DNA of 64,000 bases from NCBI RefSeq assembly GCF_902500215.1, contig NZ_CABVOU010000015.1:1-64000 (forward strand), read 5' to 3'. The DNA comes from Halomonas lysinitropha. Lineage in GTDB: Bacteria; Pseudomonadota; Gammaproteobacteria; Pseudomonadales; Halomonadaceae. Under the pieces are notes generated by a model. It was not told where the DNA came from, ran no database searches, and saw nothing but the letters and a program-made list of their open reading frames with translations. This document shows, in pieces, positions 1 through 7,741 of the stretch; the first letter of the stretch is position 1, and each line of letters starts with the position of its first letter. The position numbers and the translations under genes were made by a program.

Positions 1-98
1 AGCAGCATCATGCCGAAGAGGGTGGCGCCTGCCACCCCCTCCAGCACCAGTTGCATGACACGGCCGACCCGTAACCAGGATGTCGACGATGTCGGCAT
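1..98 (-). CDS. TRAP transporter small permease (DctQ), N-terminal fragment
   Basis: Only the first 32 codons lie in the window; the gene continues past base 1. The reading frame opens with ATG at 98 and translates to a short polar leader, then a hydrophobic stretch (residues 15-32 include LVLEGVAGATLFGMML), as at the first membrane helix of DctQ proteins. A GGAG ribosome site stands about 10 bases upstream. It lies 24 bases downstream of the DctP gene on the same strand, the usual dctP-dctQ-dctM order, so the family call rests largely on context. Its partner would be a DctM permease further left. Confidence 0.6.
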   Translation of the reverse strand, partial: MPTSSTSWLRVGRVMQLVLEGVAGATLFGMML

Positions 99-122
99 GA
101 GGAATCTCCGCTAGCCGGAACG

Positions 123-1178
123 TTACTGGCGCACTACGCGATCGGCAATGCCTTCGCTCTCGGCGGCCAGGGTGAGCTGCTCGCGAAAGTGCTCGAGTGC
201 AGCATTGGCGTCGACGCCGCGGTCTGCCACGGCGGCGGACCATTCCTCGATGAGTTGCTCGGTCACGCCACGCAGCATCTCGACGTCTTCCTCGGGTACC
301 TGGGTAAAGGTGGCACCGTTTTCCTTGCCGAACTCGACGCCGCTCTCGTCGGAGACATCCATCATGTAGCCGAACAGACGCGACAGAGACTCACCTGACA
401 CGCTCTCGATGGCCTCACGATCCTCCTCGGAGATCTGATTCCAGATCATCGGATTCATGACGATGGCAAAGCTGCCACGATAGAAGCCGCCGTCCACGGT
501 GAGGGTGTGCGGTGCCACCTCGACCACGCGGAAGCTGCGCAGGCTTTCCAGCGTCAGCATGGCGCCGTCGACCACCCCCTGGGACGCCGCCTCGTAGACG
601 CTGGTGGGCGGCAGTGCCACACCGGTCACGTCCATGGCCTCGGCCAGGCCACTCATTACACCGCCGCCGACACGCAACCGCTTGCCGGACAGGCCGTCCA
701 GGCTATCGACCGGCTCGCTGGTGAAGATCTGCCCAGGGCCATGCACACCCATGGCCATCACGTCGATGCCACGATGCTCGTTGGCCTGAGCCAGGTGTTC
801 CTGGTGGGTATGCCAGTAGGCGGCGGCGGCATCCTCGGAGGAGAACTCCTCGAAGGTGGGAAATTCCGGCAATTGTGTCGCCAGGAAGCGACCCGCCATG
901 TGGGCATGGAAGATCCAGCTCGCGTCGGCAATACCGTCTGCAACGATCTCCATCTGGGCGTCGGGCGGCCCCATGTCGTGCACGACATCCACGGTCACGC
1001 GTCCTTCGGTGGCTTCTTCTATCCACGCCTTCCAGGTCGGCCACACGATGGTGTTGACGCCATGGTTGGGACCTCCCCAGGTGCTTACGGTGATGGTGGT
1101 CTGGGCCAGTGCGGGGGTGCCAAGGCCCATGCCCAGCGCCGCCAGGGCGCCGACCATCAGGCGAGTTGTCTTGTTCAT
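123..1178 (-). CDS. TRAP transporter substrate-binding protein DctP (copy 1)
   Basis: Periplasmic solute receptor of a TRAP transporter (351 aa), which would hand a carboxylate substrate to the DctQM permease driven by an ion gradient. Residues 1-25 are a signal peptide ending ALA-Q. The mature part starts with the VSTWGGPNHGVNTIVWPTW segment and has the typical DctP core (GKRLRVGGG, YEAASQGVVDGAM, GFYRGSFAIVMNP). AGGAG lies 7 bases before the ATG. The permease gene follows at 98. A strong paralogue is encoded at 19608-20663, and both share long identical blocks. The substrate is not readable from sequence; the neighbouring homogentisate genes suggest an aromatic or dicarboxylic acid (inference). 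Confidence 0.9.
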   Translation of the reverse strand: MNKTTRLMVGALAALGMGLGTPALAQTTITVSTWGGPNHGVNTIVWPTWKAWIEEATEGRVTVDVVHDMGPPDAQMEIVADGIADASWIFHAHMAGRFLATQLPEFPTFEEFSSEDAAAAYWHTHQEHLAQANEHRGIDVMAMGVHGPGQIFTSEPVDSLDGLSGKRLRVGGGVMSGLAEAMDVTGVALPPTSVYEAASQGVVDGAMLTLESLRSFRVVEVAPHTLTVDGGFYRGSFAIVMNPMIWNQISEEDREAIESVSGESLSRLFGYMMDVSDESGVEFGKENGATFTQVPEEDVEMLRGVTEQLIEEWSAAVADRGVDANAALEHFREQLTLAAESEGIADRVVRQ

Positions 1179-1550
1179 CTTGTGCTCCTACATCGTCACG
1201 GGGCGACATGCGCCGAAATGCGGTCTTTTCGACTGAGCTCCGAATACCGCCGGACAAGAGCGTCAGTCTCGATTTTTCCGCTGCCACATTGAGCGCAGTT
1301 ACTCTCCCTCGCAACCAATTTAGCGAAATTTCGCATTAGACTTAGGTATTAAAAAACAAATAAATCCATGATCTTAAGCAATTTCCAGCCATTTCCGGGG
1401 CGATCAGGAGAGAACCTGTTGACGGGATGACTGGACATGTAGTTTCAAAGACAACTATGCTCGATCCACCCTGACATACCTGATCGGGTGGTGGACGGCT
1501 GTCACCGATCGCCTGCCCCCAATACCCCGACGCGACATTGGAGAGGAACC
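1179..1550. other. Divergent intergenic region between dctP copy 1 and the MBL-fold gene
   Basis: This 372-base spacer separates two divergent transcription units. I see no credible gene in it. The part around 1315-1375 is AT-rich and contains a perfect 12-base palindrome at 1323-1334. A TTGACG hexamer lies at 1419-1424, but no -10 box is correctly spaced from it. The half-site AGTTTCA at 1441-1447 matches one arm of the inverted repeat at 19513-19528. Promoters for both units must lie here, but I cannot place them with confidence. Confidence 0.5.
1323..1334. promoter_or_regulatory. Perfect palindrome GCGAAATTTCGC, candidate operator
   Basis: The 12 bases are exactly self-complementary and sit about 145 bases upstream of the dctP copy 1 start, in the AT-rich part of the divergent spacer. 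The size and symmetry suit a dimeric regulator. No known family consensus is matched, and assignment to any regulator in the window is speculative. Confidence 0.35.
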
Positions 1551-2519
1551 ATGAGCAAGAAATTCGCCTCACACGCCGATACCGAAGAGAAGCAGATCAG
1601 CTTCGACAAACTGGCCGAGGGCCTTTACGCCTACACCGCCGAAGGCGACCCCAATACCGGTATCGTCATTGGTGACGAGAGCGTGATGGTCATCGACACC
1701 CAGGCCACACCGATCATGGCCCAGGACGTGATTCGCCGTATTCGCGAGGTCACCGACAAGCCGATCAAGCACGTGGTACTGACCCACTACCACGCCGTGC
1801 GCGTGCTGGGCGCCTCCGCCTACGAGGCCGAGAACATCATCGCCAGCCAGCACACCTATGACCTGATCGTCGAGCGCGGTCAGCAGGACTACGAATCCGA
1901 GGTCGGCCGCTTTCCGCGCCTGTTCAAGGGCGTCGACTCGGTACCCGGCCTGACCTGGCCGAACATCGTCTTCCAGGAGGAGCTGACGGTGTACATGGGC
2001 AAGCGCGAAGTGCGCATCATCCACTTGGGGCGCGGCCACACCAAGGGCGACACCATCGTCTGGCTGCCCGAGGAGAAGGTGATGTTCTCCGGCGATCTGG
2101 TCGAGTTCGGTGCTACGCCCTATACCGGTGACGCCTATCACGAATACTGGCCGGCCACCCTGGACCGCCTGCAGGCCATGGCCCCCCAGAAGCTGGTCCC
2201 GGGCCGCGGCGAGGCCCTGCAGGCGCCGGAGCAGTGCGAGGAGGCCATCCAGGGCACCCGTGACTTCCTGGCCGACATGTACGAAAGCGTCAAGGCGGGC
2301 AAGGCCGCCGGCAAGTCGCTCTCCGAGTGTTACGCCGAGACCTATGCCCTGCTCAAGCCGAAGTACGGCCACTGGGTGATCTTCGATCACTGTGTGCCCT
2401 TCGACATCACGCGCTGCTATGACGAGGCGGGCGGCGAGTACCCGGATCCACGCATCTGGACCGCCGAGCGTGACAACGACATGTGGCACTCGCTGCAGGA
2501 AGTCGTCGAGAACCAGTAA
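1551..2519 (+). CDS. MBL-fold metallohydrolase with altered second metal site
   Basis: A 322-aa metallo-beta-lactamase-fold protein; ATG at 1551 follows GAGAGGAAC, which is why the longer frame from 1488 is not used. The fold is recognisable from THYHAVR (residues 78-84), GHTKGD (162-167), SGD (180-182) and PGRG (217-220). In ordinary members these read HxHxDH, H, D and PGHG. Here the Asp and His of HxHxDH are Val83 and Arg84, and the late His is Arg219, so ligands of one metal site are replaced while H79, H81, H163 and D182 remain. It is first in the run leading to hmgA, 78 bases before the hydroxylase gene. Its substrate is unknown; ester or lactone hydrolysis in the pathway is a guess. Confidence 0.85.
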   Translation: MSKKFASHADTEEKQISFDKLAEGLYAYTAEGDPNTGIVIGDESVMVIDTQATPIMAQDVIRRIREVTDKPIKHVVLTHYHAVRVLGASAYEAENIIASQHTYDLIVERGQQDYESEVGRFPRLFKGVDSVPGLTWPNIVFQEELTVYMGKREVRIIHLGRGHTKGDTIVWLPEEKVMFSGDLVEFGATPYTGDAYHEYWPATLDRLQAMAPQKLVPGRGEALQAPEQCEEAIQGTRDFLADMYESVKAGKAAGKSLSECYAETYALLKPKYGHWVIFDHCVPFDITRCYDEAGGEYPDPRIWTAERDNDMWHSLQEVVENQ

Positions 2520-2597
2520 GCGTCCCCCTAGCACCTTTCTCAGGACCGTGACCGGCCGTCGGCGGCATTGCAACCGATGGCCCCATGGGAGCATTGC

Positions 2598-4325
2598 ATG
2601 CCAACGACCTACAACAATCCCGTCTATCCGTATCGACGTCCTCCCGAGTTGGACAGCCAGGACGTACGCCACTGCCCGGTAGTGATCGTGGGCGCTGGCC
2701 CCAGCGGCCTGGCGGCCGCCATCGACCTGGCGCAGCAGGGAATCGACAGCGTTGTGCTGGACGACAACAACACCGTGAGCGTCGGCTCGAGGGCCATCTG
2801 CTTCGCCAAGCGCACCCTGGAAATCCTGGACCGACTCGGCTGTGCGCAGCCCATGCTCGACAAGGGCGTGACCTGGCAGCACGGCCGTGTTTTCTTCCAG
2901 GATCGCGAAGTCTACGATTTCAACCTGCTGCCGGAAGAGGGGCATCGCGCCCCGGCCTTCATCAATCTGCAGCAATACTACTTCGAGGAGTACCTGGTCG
3001 ACCGCGCCGATACGCTGGCGGAACACATCGACCTGCGCTGGCTGCACAGCGTCATCGATGTCGACGCACAGCCCGATCAGTCGACGATCACGGTCTCCAC
3101 CCAGGACGGCGACTATCGCTTGACCTGCGACTACCTGCTGGTAGCCGACGGCGCCAACAGCAATATCCGCGACATGCTGGGCCTGGAGAGCAAGGGCCAG
3201 GTGTTCCAGGATCGCTTCCTGATCGCCGATGTGATCATGAAGGCCGACTTCCCCACCGAACGCTGGTTCTGGTTCGACCCGCCTTTTCATCCCGGCCAGT
3301 CGGTACTGCTGCACAAGCAGCCGGACAATGTCTGGCGCATCGACTTTCAGCTGGGCTGGGACGCCGATCCGGAAGAGGAAAAGAAGGAGGAGAACATCCG
3401 CCCCCGCGTGCAGGCCATGCTCGGCGAGGACGTGGAGTTCGAGCTGGAGTGGGCCAGCGTCTACACCTTCCGCTGCCGCAAGATGGATGACTTCATTTAT
3501 CGCCGGGTGATGTTCATGGGTGACGCCGCTCACCAGGTCTCGCCCTTCGGCGCCCGCGGCGCCAACGGTGCCCTGCAGAGCACAGAGAACCTGACCTGGA
3601 AACTGGCTCGGGTGCTGAGAGGGGAAGCCCCTCGGGCACTGCTCGAGACCTATAATACCGAGCGCCAGCACGGCGCCGCGGAGAACATCCTCAACTCCAC
3701 CCGTGCCACCGACTTCATCACGCCGAAGAGTCGCATCAGCCGGCTGTTCCGCGATACCACCCTGGAATTGGCGGAGCACTACCCCTTCGCCCGGCGTCTG
3801 GTCAACAGCGGCCGCCTCTCCATGCCGTGCCGTTATCACGACTCGCCGCTCAACGGCCCCGACGCGGTGGGCCATCCAGCCGGAAGCGGCCCCGCCGACC
3901 TGCGTCCCGGCAGCCCGGCCAAGGATGCGCCGATACGCCTGGGCAACGAGAGTGCCTGGCTGCTCAACCAGTTCGGCAACCGTTTCGTGCTGCTGCTGGA
4001 CGGCCGCGTCGCGACCCGCCAGGCCGAGTCACTGGTTTCCGACCTCAAGGCACTGCTGGAAGAACAGCCGGACCTGGACCTGCTCGTCCTCGGACCGGCC
4101 TCCCAGGCCCTGACGCGATTGCCGCGAACCACCCTGATCGAGGATGCCGAAGGGCGGGTCGTCGAGCGCTATGGCCTGGCCCCGGGAGCCGTCTACCTGG
4201 TCCGTCCCGACCAGCATGTCGCTGCCCGCTGGGCCGAATGCTCCCGCGAGGCTGTCAATCTGGCCATCGATCGCGCCCTGGGCAAGCCGCTTGTCACCAA
4301 GGAGTCTCGCCATGCCACGGCTTGA
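2598..4325 (+). CDS. FAD-dependent aromatic hydroxylase, MhpA/MhaA-like (copy 1)
   Basis: Class A flavoprotein monooxygenase of 575 aa, expected to use NAD(P)H and O2 to hydroxylate an aromatic ring in the cytoplasm. The GAGPSG dinucleotide-binding motif is at residues 32-37, followed by the VVLDD strand end, the YLLVADGANS segment and the second FAD motif GDAAHQVSPFGARGANG; a thioredoxin-like C-terminal region follows, as in MhpA and phenol hydroxylases. The ATG at 2598 is preceded by GGGAG. The last 14 bases overlap the DUF2783 gene, and hmgA follows, so the likely product is homogentisate, for example from 3-hydroxyphenylacetate as in the MhaAB system of Pseudomonas putida (inference). A paralogue lies at 16324-18021. 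Confidence 0.85.
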   Translation: MPTTYNNPVYPYRRPPELDSQDVRHCPVVIVGAGPSGLAAAIDLAQQGIDSVVLDDNNTVSVGSRAICFAKRTLEILDRLGCAQPMLDKGVTWQHGRVFFQDREVYDFNLLPEEGHRAPAFINLQQYYFEEYLVDRADTLAEHIDLRWLHSVIDVDAQPDQSTITVSTQDGDYRLTCDYLLVADGANSNIRDMLGLESKGQVFQDRFLIADVIMKADFPTERWFWFDPPFHPGQSVLLHKQPDNVWRIDFQLGWDADPEEEKKEENIRPRVQAMLGEDVEFELEWASVYTFRCRKMDDFIYRRVMFMGDAAHQVSPFGARGANGALQSTENLTWKLARVLRGEAPRALLETYNTERQHGAAENILNSTRATDFITPKSRISRLFRDTTLELAEHYPFARRLVNSGRLSMPCRYHDSPLNGPDAVGHPAGSGPADLRPGSPAKDAPIRLGNESAWLLNQFGNRFVLLLDGRVATRQAESLVSDLKALLEEQPDLDLLVLGPASQALTRLPRTTLIEDAEGRVVERYGLAPGAVYLVRPDQHVAARWAECSREAVNLAIDRALGKPLVTKESRHATA

Positions 4326-4551
4326 ACTGAACCCGAACTTCTCCGATCCGGACGCCTTCTACGCCGCACTGACCGAGGTGCACCGCGAGCGCAGCGAGGA
4401 GTCGAGCGAACGCATCAATGCTCGGCTGATCCTGCTGCTGGCCAATCATGTCGGTGACCAGCAGGTGCTCGAGGAAGCCCTGGCCATCGCCGGCCAGGCC
4501 GCCGAGCCGGCTCCGACTCGAAGCCAATCAGCCCAACAAGAACAGCACTGA
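4312..4551 (+). CDS. DUF2783 small protein, partner of the hydroxylase (copy 1)
   Basis: A 79-aa protein whose ATG lies inside the 3' end of the hydroxylase gene (14-base overlap, different frame), which suggests translational coupling. The sequence has the DUF2783 look: [19 protein letters not shown], then [22 protein letters not shown], so two short amphipathic helices and no cofactor motif. The C-terminal tail is Ala/Gln-rich and probably disordered. The two-component 3-hydroxyphenylacetate hydroxylase of Pseudomonas has a similarly small coupling subunit; I infer the same role here. The second hydroxylase in the window has its own DUF2783 partner, which strengthens the functional link. 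Confidence 0.8.
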   Translation: MPRLELNPNFSDPDAFYAALTEVHRERSEESSERINARLILLLANHVGDQQVLEEALAIAGQAAEPAPTRSQSAQQEQH

Positions 4552-4565
4552 AAGAGGATCTCTTC

Positions 4566-5876
4566 ATGACCACCGAAACGCGTGAGTACCAGAGTGGCTT
4601 CCGTAACCATTTCTCTACCGAAGCCCTGCCCGGCGCCCTGCCCGTCGGCCAGAACTCCCCCCAGAAGTGTGCCTACGGCCTCTATGCCGAACAGCTGACC
4701 GGATCGGCCTTCACGGCGCCACGCCACCAGAACCTGAGAAGCTGGTTCTATCGTATCCGTCCGTCCGTGGTACAGAGCGCCTATCAGCCGCTGGAAAACC
4801 GTCAGGTTCACACCTCGCCGCTGGACAAGCCCGCCGCCGATCCCAATCAGATGCGCTGGGACCCGGCCCCGCTGCCCAGCGAGCCCACCGACTTCATCGA
4901 TGGCCTGCTGACCATCGCCGTCAACGGTGATGCCGGGACCCAGAGCGGCGTTGGCGTGCACGTCTACGCCTTCAACCAGGACATGACCGAGCGCTTCTTC
5001 TACAACGCCGACGGTGAGATGCTCTTCGTCCCCCAGCTGGGCGCGCTGCGGCTGCGTACCGAGTTCGGCGAGGTCGACGTCGCCAACGGCGAGATCGCCG
5101 TGATTCCCCGCGGCGTCAAGTTCCAGGTCCGTCTGGCGGAAGGCGTCGACGCCGCTCGCGGCTATCTCTGCGAGAACTACGGCAACCCGATGGAGCTGCC
5201 CGGTCTCGGCCCGATCGGTGCCAACGGCCTGGCCAACCCGCGTGACTTCCAGAGCCCCGTGGCCGCCTTTGAGGATCTCGAGGGCGACTTCGAGCTGGTC
5301 GCCAAGTTCTCGGGGCGCTTCTGGGCGACCCGCCTCGGCCACTCGCCGCTGGACGTGGTGGCCTGGCACGGTAACTACGCGCCCTACAAGTACGATCTGG
5401 CCAACTTCAATGCCATCAACACGGTGAGCTTCGACCACCCCGACCCGTCGATCTTCACGGTGCTGACCTCGGCCTCCGACACACCCGGGATGGCCAACCT
5501 GGACTTCGTCATCTTCCCGCCGCGCTGGATGGTGGCCGAGAACACCTTCCGTCCCCCCTGGTTCCACCGCAACCTGATGAGCGAGTTCATGGGCCTGATC
5601 CACGGTGAATATGACGCCAAGGCCGAAGGCTTCCTGCCGGGGGGGGCCAGTCTGCATAACTGCATGTCGCCCCATGGCCCCGATGCCGACACCTTCGAGA
5701 AGGCATCCAACGCCGAACTCAAGCCACAGTATCTAGGCGATACCATGGCCTTCATGTTCGAGAGCCGTTACGTCTACCATCCTACCGAGGCAGCACTCGC
5801 CGCGGAGTATCGCCAGCGCGACTACGTGGACGTATGGTCGACCCTGCGCTCGCACTTCGACCCGACGAAGCCCTGA
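4566..5876 (+). CDS. hmgA: Homogentisate 1,2-dioxygenase
   Basis: Non-haem iron dioxygenase (436 aa) that opens the ring of homogentisate to maleylacetoacetate. The N-terminus [20 protein letters not shown] is typical of the family. The iron ligands are visible as His334 (PPWFHRN), Glu340 (MSEFMG) and His370 (MSPHGPD), matching His335, Glu341 and His371 of the human enzyme. AGAGGAT precedes the ATG. It lies 14 bases after the DUF2783 gene and 70 bases before fumarylacetoacetase, so it is central in a catabolic operon. No 4-hydroxyphenylpyruvate dioxygenase gene is in the window, so homogentisate must come from another gene locus or from the adjacent hydroxylases. Confidence 0.97.
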   Translation: MTTETREYQSGFRNHFSTEALPGALPVGQNSPQKCAYGLYAEQLTGSAFTAPRHQNLRSWFYRIRPSVVQSAYQPLENRQVHTSPLDKPAADPNQMRWDPAPLPSEPTDFIDGLLTIAVNGDAGTQSGVGVHVYAFNQDMTERFFYNADGEMLFVPQLGALRLRTEFGEVDVANGEIAVIPRGVKFQVRLAEGVDAARGYLCENYGNPMELPGLGPIGANGLANPRDFQSPVAAFEDLEGDFELVAKFSGRFWATRLGHSPLDVVAWHGNYAPYKYDLANFNAINTVSFDHPDPSIFTVLTSASDTPGMANLDFVIFPPRWMVAENTFRPPWFHRNLMSEFMGLIHGEYDAKAEGFLPGGASLHNCMSPHGPDADTFEKASNAELKPQYLGDTMAFMFESRYVYHPTEAALAAEYRQRDYVDVWSTLRSHFDPTKP

Positions 5877-5946
5877 ACCGCCAACGCCATGAATCGACCG
5901 GCCGGGGCCGATGTGCCCCGCCCCTGACGACAAGGACCGAGACAAG

Positions 5947-6966
5947 ATGAAACTCGCTTCCCTCAACAACGGCCGCGACGGCGAACTGGTTATCGTCTCT
6001 CGCGACCTGACCCGTGCCGTCCACGCCACGGACATTGCTGCTACCCTGCAGCAGGCCACCGAAGACTGGGACACCCTCAGCCCCAAGCTCGAGGCCCGCT
6101 ACGCAGAGCTCAACGAGGGCAAGGCTGAAGGCGCCTTCGACCTCGAGCAGAACACGCTGCATTCGCCGCTGCCGCGCACCTATCACTGGGCCGACGGCTC
6201 GGCCTACCTCAACCACGTCCAGCTGGTGCGCCAGGCGCGCAACGCCGAGATGCCCGAGACCTTCTGGACCGATCCACTGATGTACCAGGGCGGCGGCGAC
6301 AAGTTCCTGGCGCCCACTGAAGACATCGAGGCGATCAGCGAGGAGCACGGCATCGACTTCGAAGGCGAGATCGCGGTGATCACCGACGACGTGCCCATGG
6401 CGGTGACCCCCGAACAGGCGGCCGATCACATCAAGCTGGTGATGCTCGTCAATGACGTCAGCCTGCGCGGTCTGATCCCCGGCGAACTGGCCAAGGGCTT
6501 CGGCTTCTTCCAGGCCAAGCCGGCCTCCGCCTTCTCGCCCATCGCCGTGACGCCGGACGAGCTGGGCGATGCCTGGCAGGACGGCAAGGTCCACCTGCCG
6601 TTGACCGTGCACCTCAACGGCGAGAAGTTCGGCGAGCCGGAAGCCGGGCCGGACATGATCTTCAACTTCCCGCAGCTGGTGGCCCATGCGGCCCGGACCC
6701 GCTATCTGGGCGCCGGGGCCGTCGTCGGCTCAGGCACCGTCTCCAACCCGGACCCCGACGGCGGCCCCGGAAAACCGGTGGCCGAGGGCGGCGTGGGCTA
6801 CAGCTGCCTGGCCGAGGTGCGCATGGTGGAGAAGATCCTGCACGGCGACAGCAAGACACCGTTCATGCACTTCGGCGACCGGGTACGCATCGAGATGTTC
6901 GACCGGGAAGGCAAGAGCATCTTCGGCGCCATCGACCAGCAGGTCGTCAAGTATCAGCCCGAGTAA
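5947..6966 (+). CDS. fahA: Fumarylacetoacetase (fumarylacetoacetate hydrolase)
   Basis: A 339-aa FAH-family hydrolase that splits fumarylacetoacetate to fumarate and acetoacetate, the last step of the homogentisate route. Conserved segments are FEGEIAVITDD, MLVNDVSLRGLIPGELAKGFGFFQAKPASAFSPIAVTPDELG (metal and substrate binding), and GAGAVVGSGTVSNPD. It is of the shorter bacterial type, about 80 residues below the 420-aa form. I start it at ATG 5947, after AAGGA, rather than at upstream 5911, because family members begin MKLASLxxGRDGxL. It is followed after 10 bases by the isomerase gene. Confidence 0.93.
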   Translation: MKLASLNNGRDGELVIVSRDLTRAVHATDIAATLQQATEDWDTLSPKLEARYAELNEGKAEGAFDLEQNTLHSPLPRTYHWADGSAYLNHVQLVRQARNAEMPETFWTDPLMYQGGGDKFLAPTEDIEAISEEHGIDFEGEIAVITDDVPMAVTPEQAADHIKLVMLVNDVSLRGLIPGELAKGFGFFQAKPASAFSPIAVTPDELGDAWQDGKVHLPLTVHLNGEKFGEPEAGPDMIFNFPQLVAHAARTRYLGAGAVVGSGTVSNPDPDGGPGKPVAEGGVGYSCLAEVRMVEKILHGDSKTPFMHFGDRVRIEMFDREGKSIFGAIDQQVVKYQPE

Positions 6967-6976
6967 GGAGGGTCCC

Positions 6977-7621
6977 ATGACGACGCTATACGGCTATTTC
7001 CGTTCGTCGGCCGCCTATCGGGTCAGGATCGCGCTGAACCTCAAGGGCCTGGACTATGACCAGGCCCCGGTGAATCTGGTGAAGGGTGAGCAGCGCGGCG
7101 AAGCGAACCTGGCGCGCCACCCCCAGGGGATGGTGCCGACCCTGGTGACCGATAACGGGGTCCAGCTGACCCAGTCGCTGGCCATCTGCGAATACCTGGA
7201 CGAGAAGCATCCCGAACCGCCACTGCTGCCGGCCGATGCCGCGGGGCGAGCGCGGGTACGGGCGCTGGCCCAGGTGGTGGCCTGCGAGATCCATCCCCTC
7301 AACAACCTGCGAGTGCTCAAGTACCTGGTGCGCGAGCTGGAGGTGGACGAGGACGCCAAGCTGGCCTGGTACCGGCACTGGATCATCGAGGGTTTCGATG
7401 CCCTGGAAACCCTGCTGAAGCGAGAGCTGGGTACCGGCGATTTCTGCCATGGCGATACCCCGACACTGGCCGATATCTGCCTGGTACCGCAGGTGTTCAA
7501 CGCCGAGCGTTTCGAGTGCGACCTGTCGGCCTATCCCACCCTGCGGCGCATCGTCGACCACTGCAACGCCCTGGAGGCCTTCCAGAAGGCGGCACCCGGC
7601 GAGCAGCCCGACGCCGTATAA
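6977..7621 (+). CDS. maiA: Maleylacetoacetate isomerase (zeta-class glutathione transferase)
   Basis: A 214-aa zeta-class GST that isomerises maleylacetoacetate to fumarylacetoacetate using glutathione. The N-terminal thioredoxin-fold domain has the zeta signature YGYFRSSAAYRVRIALNLKG with the active-site serines at residues 10-11, and LTQSLAICEYLDE that binds the glutathione glutamyl group. The all-alpha domain contains EIHPLNNLRVL, typical of the class. AAGGAGGG lies just before ATG 6977. It is the third step-specific gene of the homogentisate cluster and seems to end the operon; a structured spacer follows. Confidence 0.94.
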   Translation: MTTLYGYFRSSAAYRVRIALNLKGLDYDQAPVNLVKGEQRGEANLARHPQGMVPTLVTDNGVQLTQSLAICEYLDEKHPEPPLLPADAAGRARVRALAQVVACEIHPLNNLRVLKYLVRELEVDEDAKLAWYRHWIIEGFDALETLLKRELGTGDFCHGDTPTLADICLVPQVFNAERFECDLSAYPTLRRIVDHCNALEAFQKAAPGEQPDAV

Positions 7622-7661
7622 GCAAACCGTCGCCGGCTGCGCTATAGTAAGCAAGCTAACA

Positions 7662-7703
7662 AAGCGGGCGAGTCCCTGAATTGGACCGGGGCCTTGCCCG
7701 CTT
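7662..7703 (+). other. Structured spacer with nested inverted repeats
   Basis: An outer stem AAGCGGGC (7662-7669) pairs with GCCCGCTT (7696-7703), and a second stem GTCC...GGAC lies inside it. No T-run follows, so it is not a standard intrinsic terminator. It lies between maiA and the efflux gene, ending about 28 bases before the latter's ribosome site. A TATAGT hexamer at 7643-7648 could be a -10 box giving a leader that contains this fold. Confidence 0.35.
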
Positions 7704-7741
7704 GTCGTGGGTTTCCGGTAAGGTTCGCTCAGGAGATCGCT

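Noticed and set aside
1419..1461. TTGACG plus TATGCT as a promoter for the MBL gene
   Set aside because: The spacing is about 31 bases, far outside the 16-19 allowed for sigma-70.
1569..3875. 768-codon open frame on the minus strand
   Set aside because: Antisense of the MBL-fold and hydroxylase genes, both of which have clear motifs and ribosome sites.
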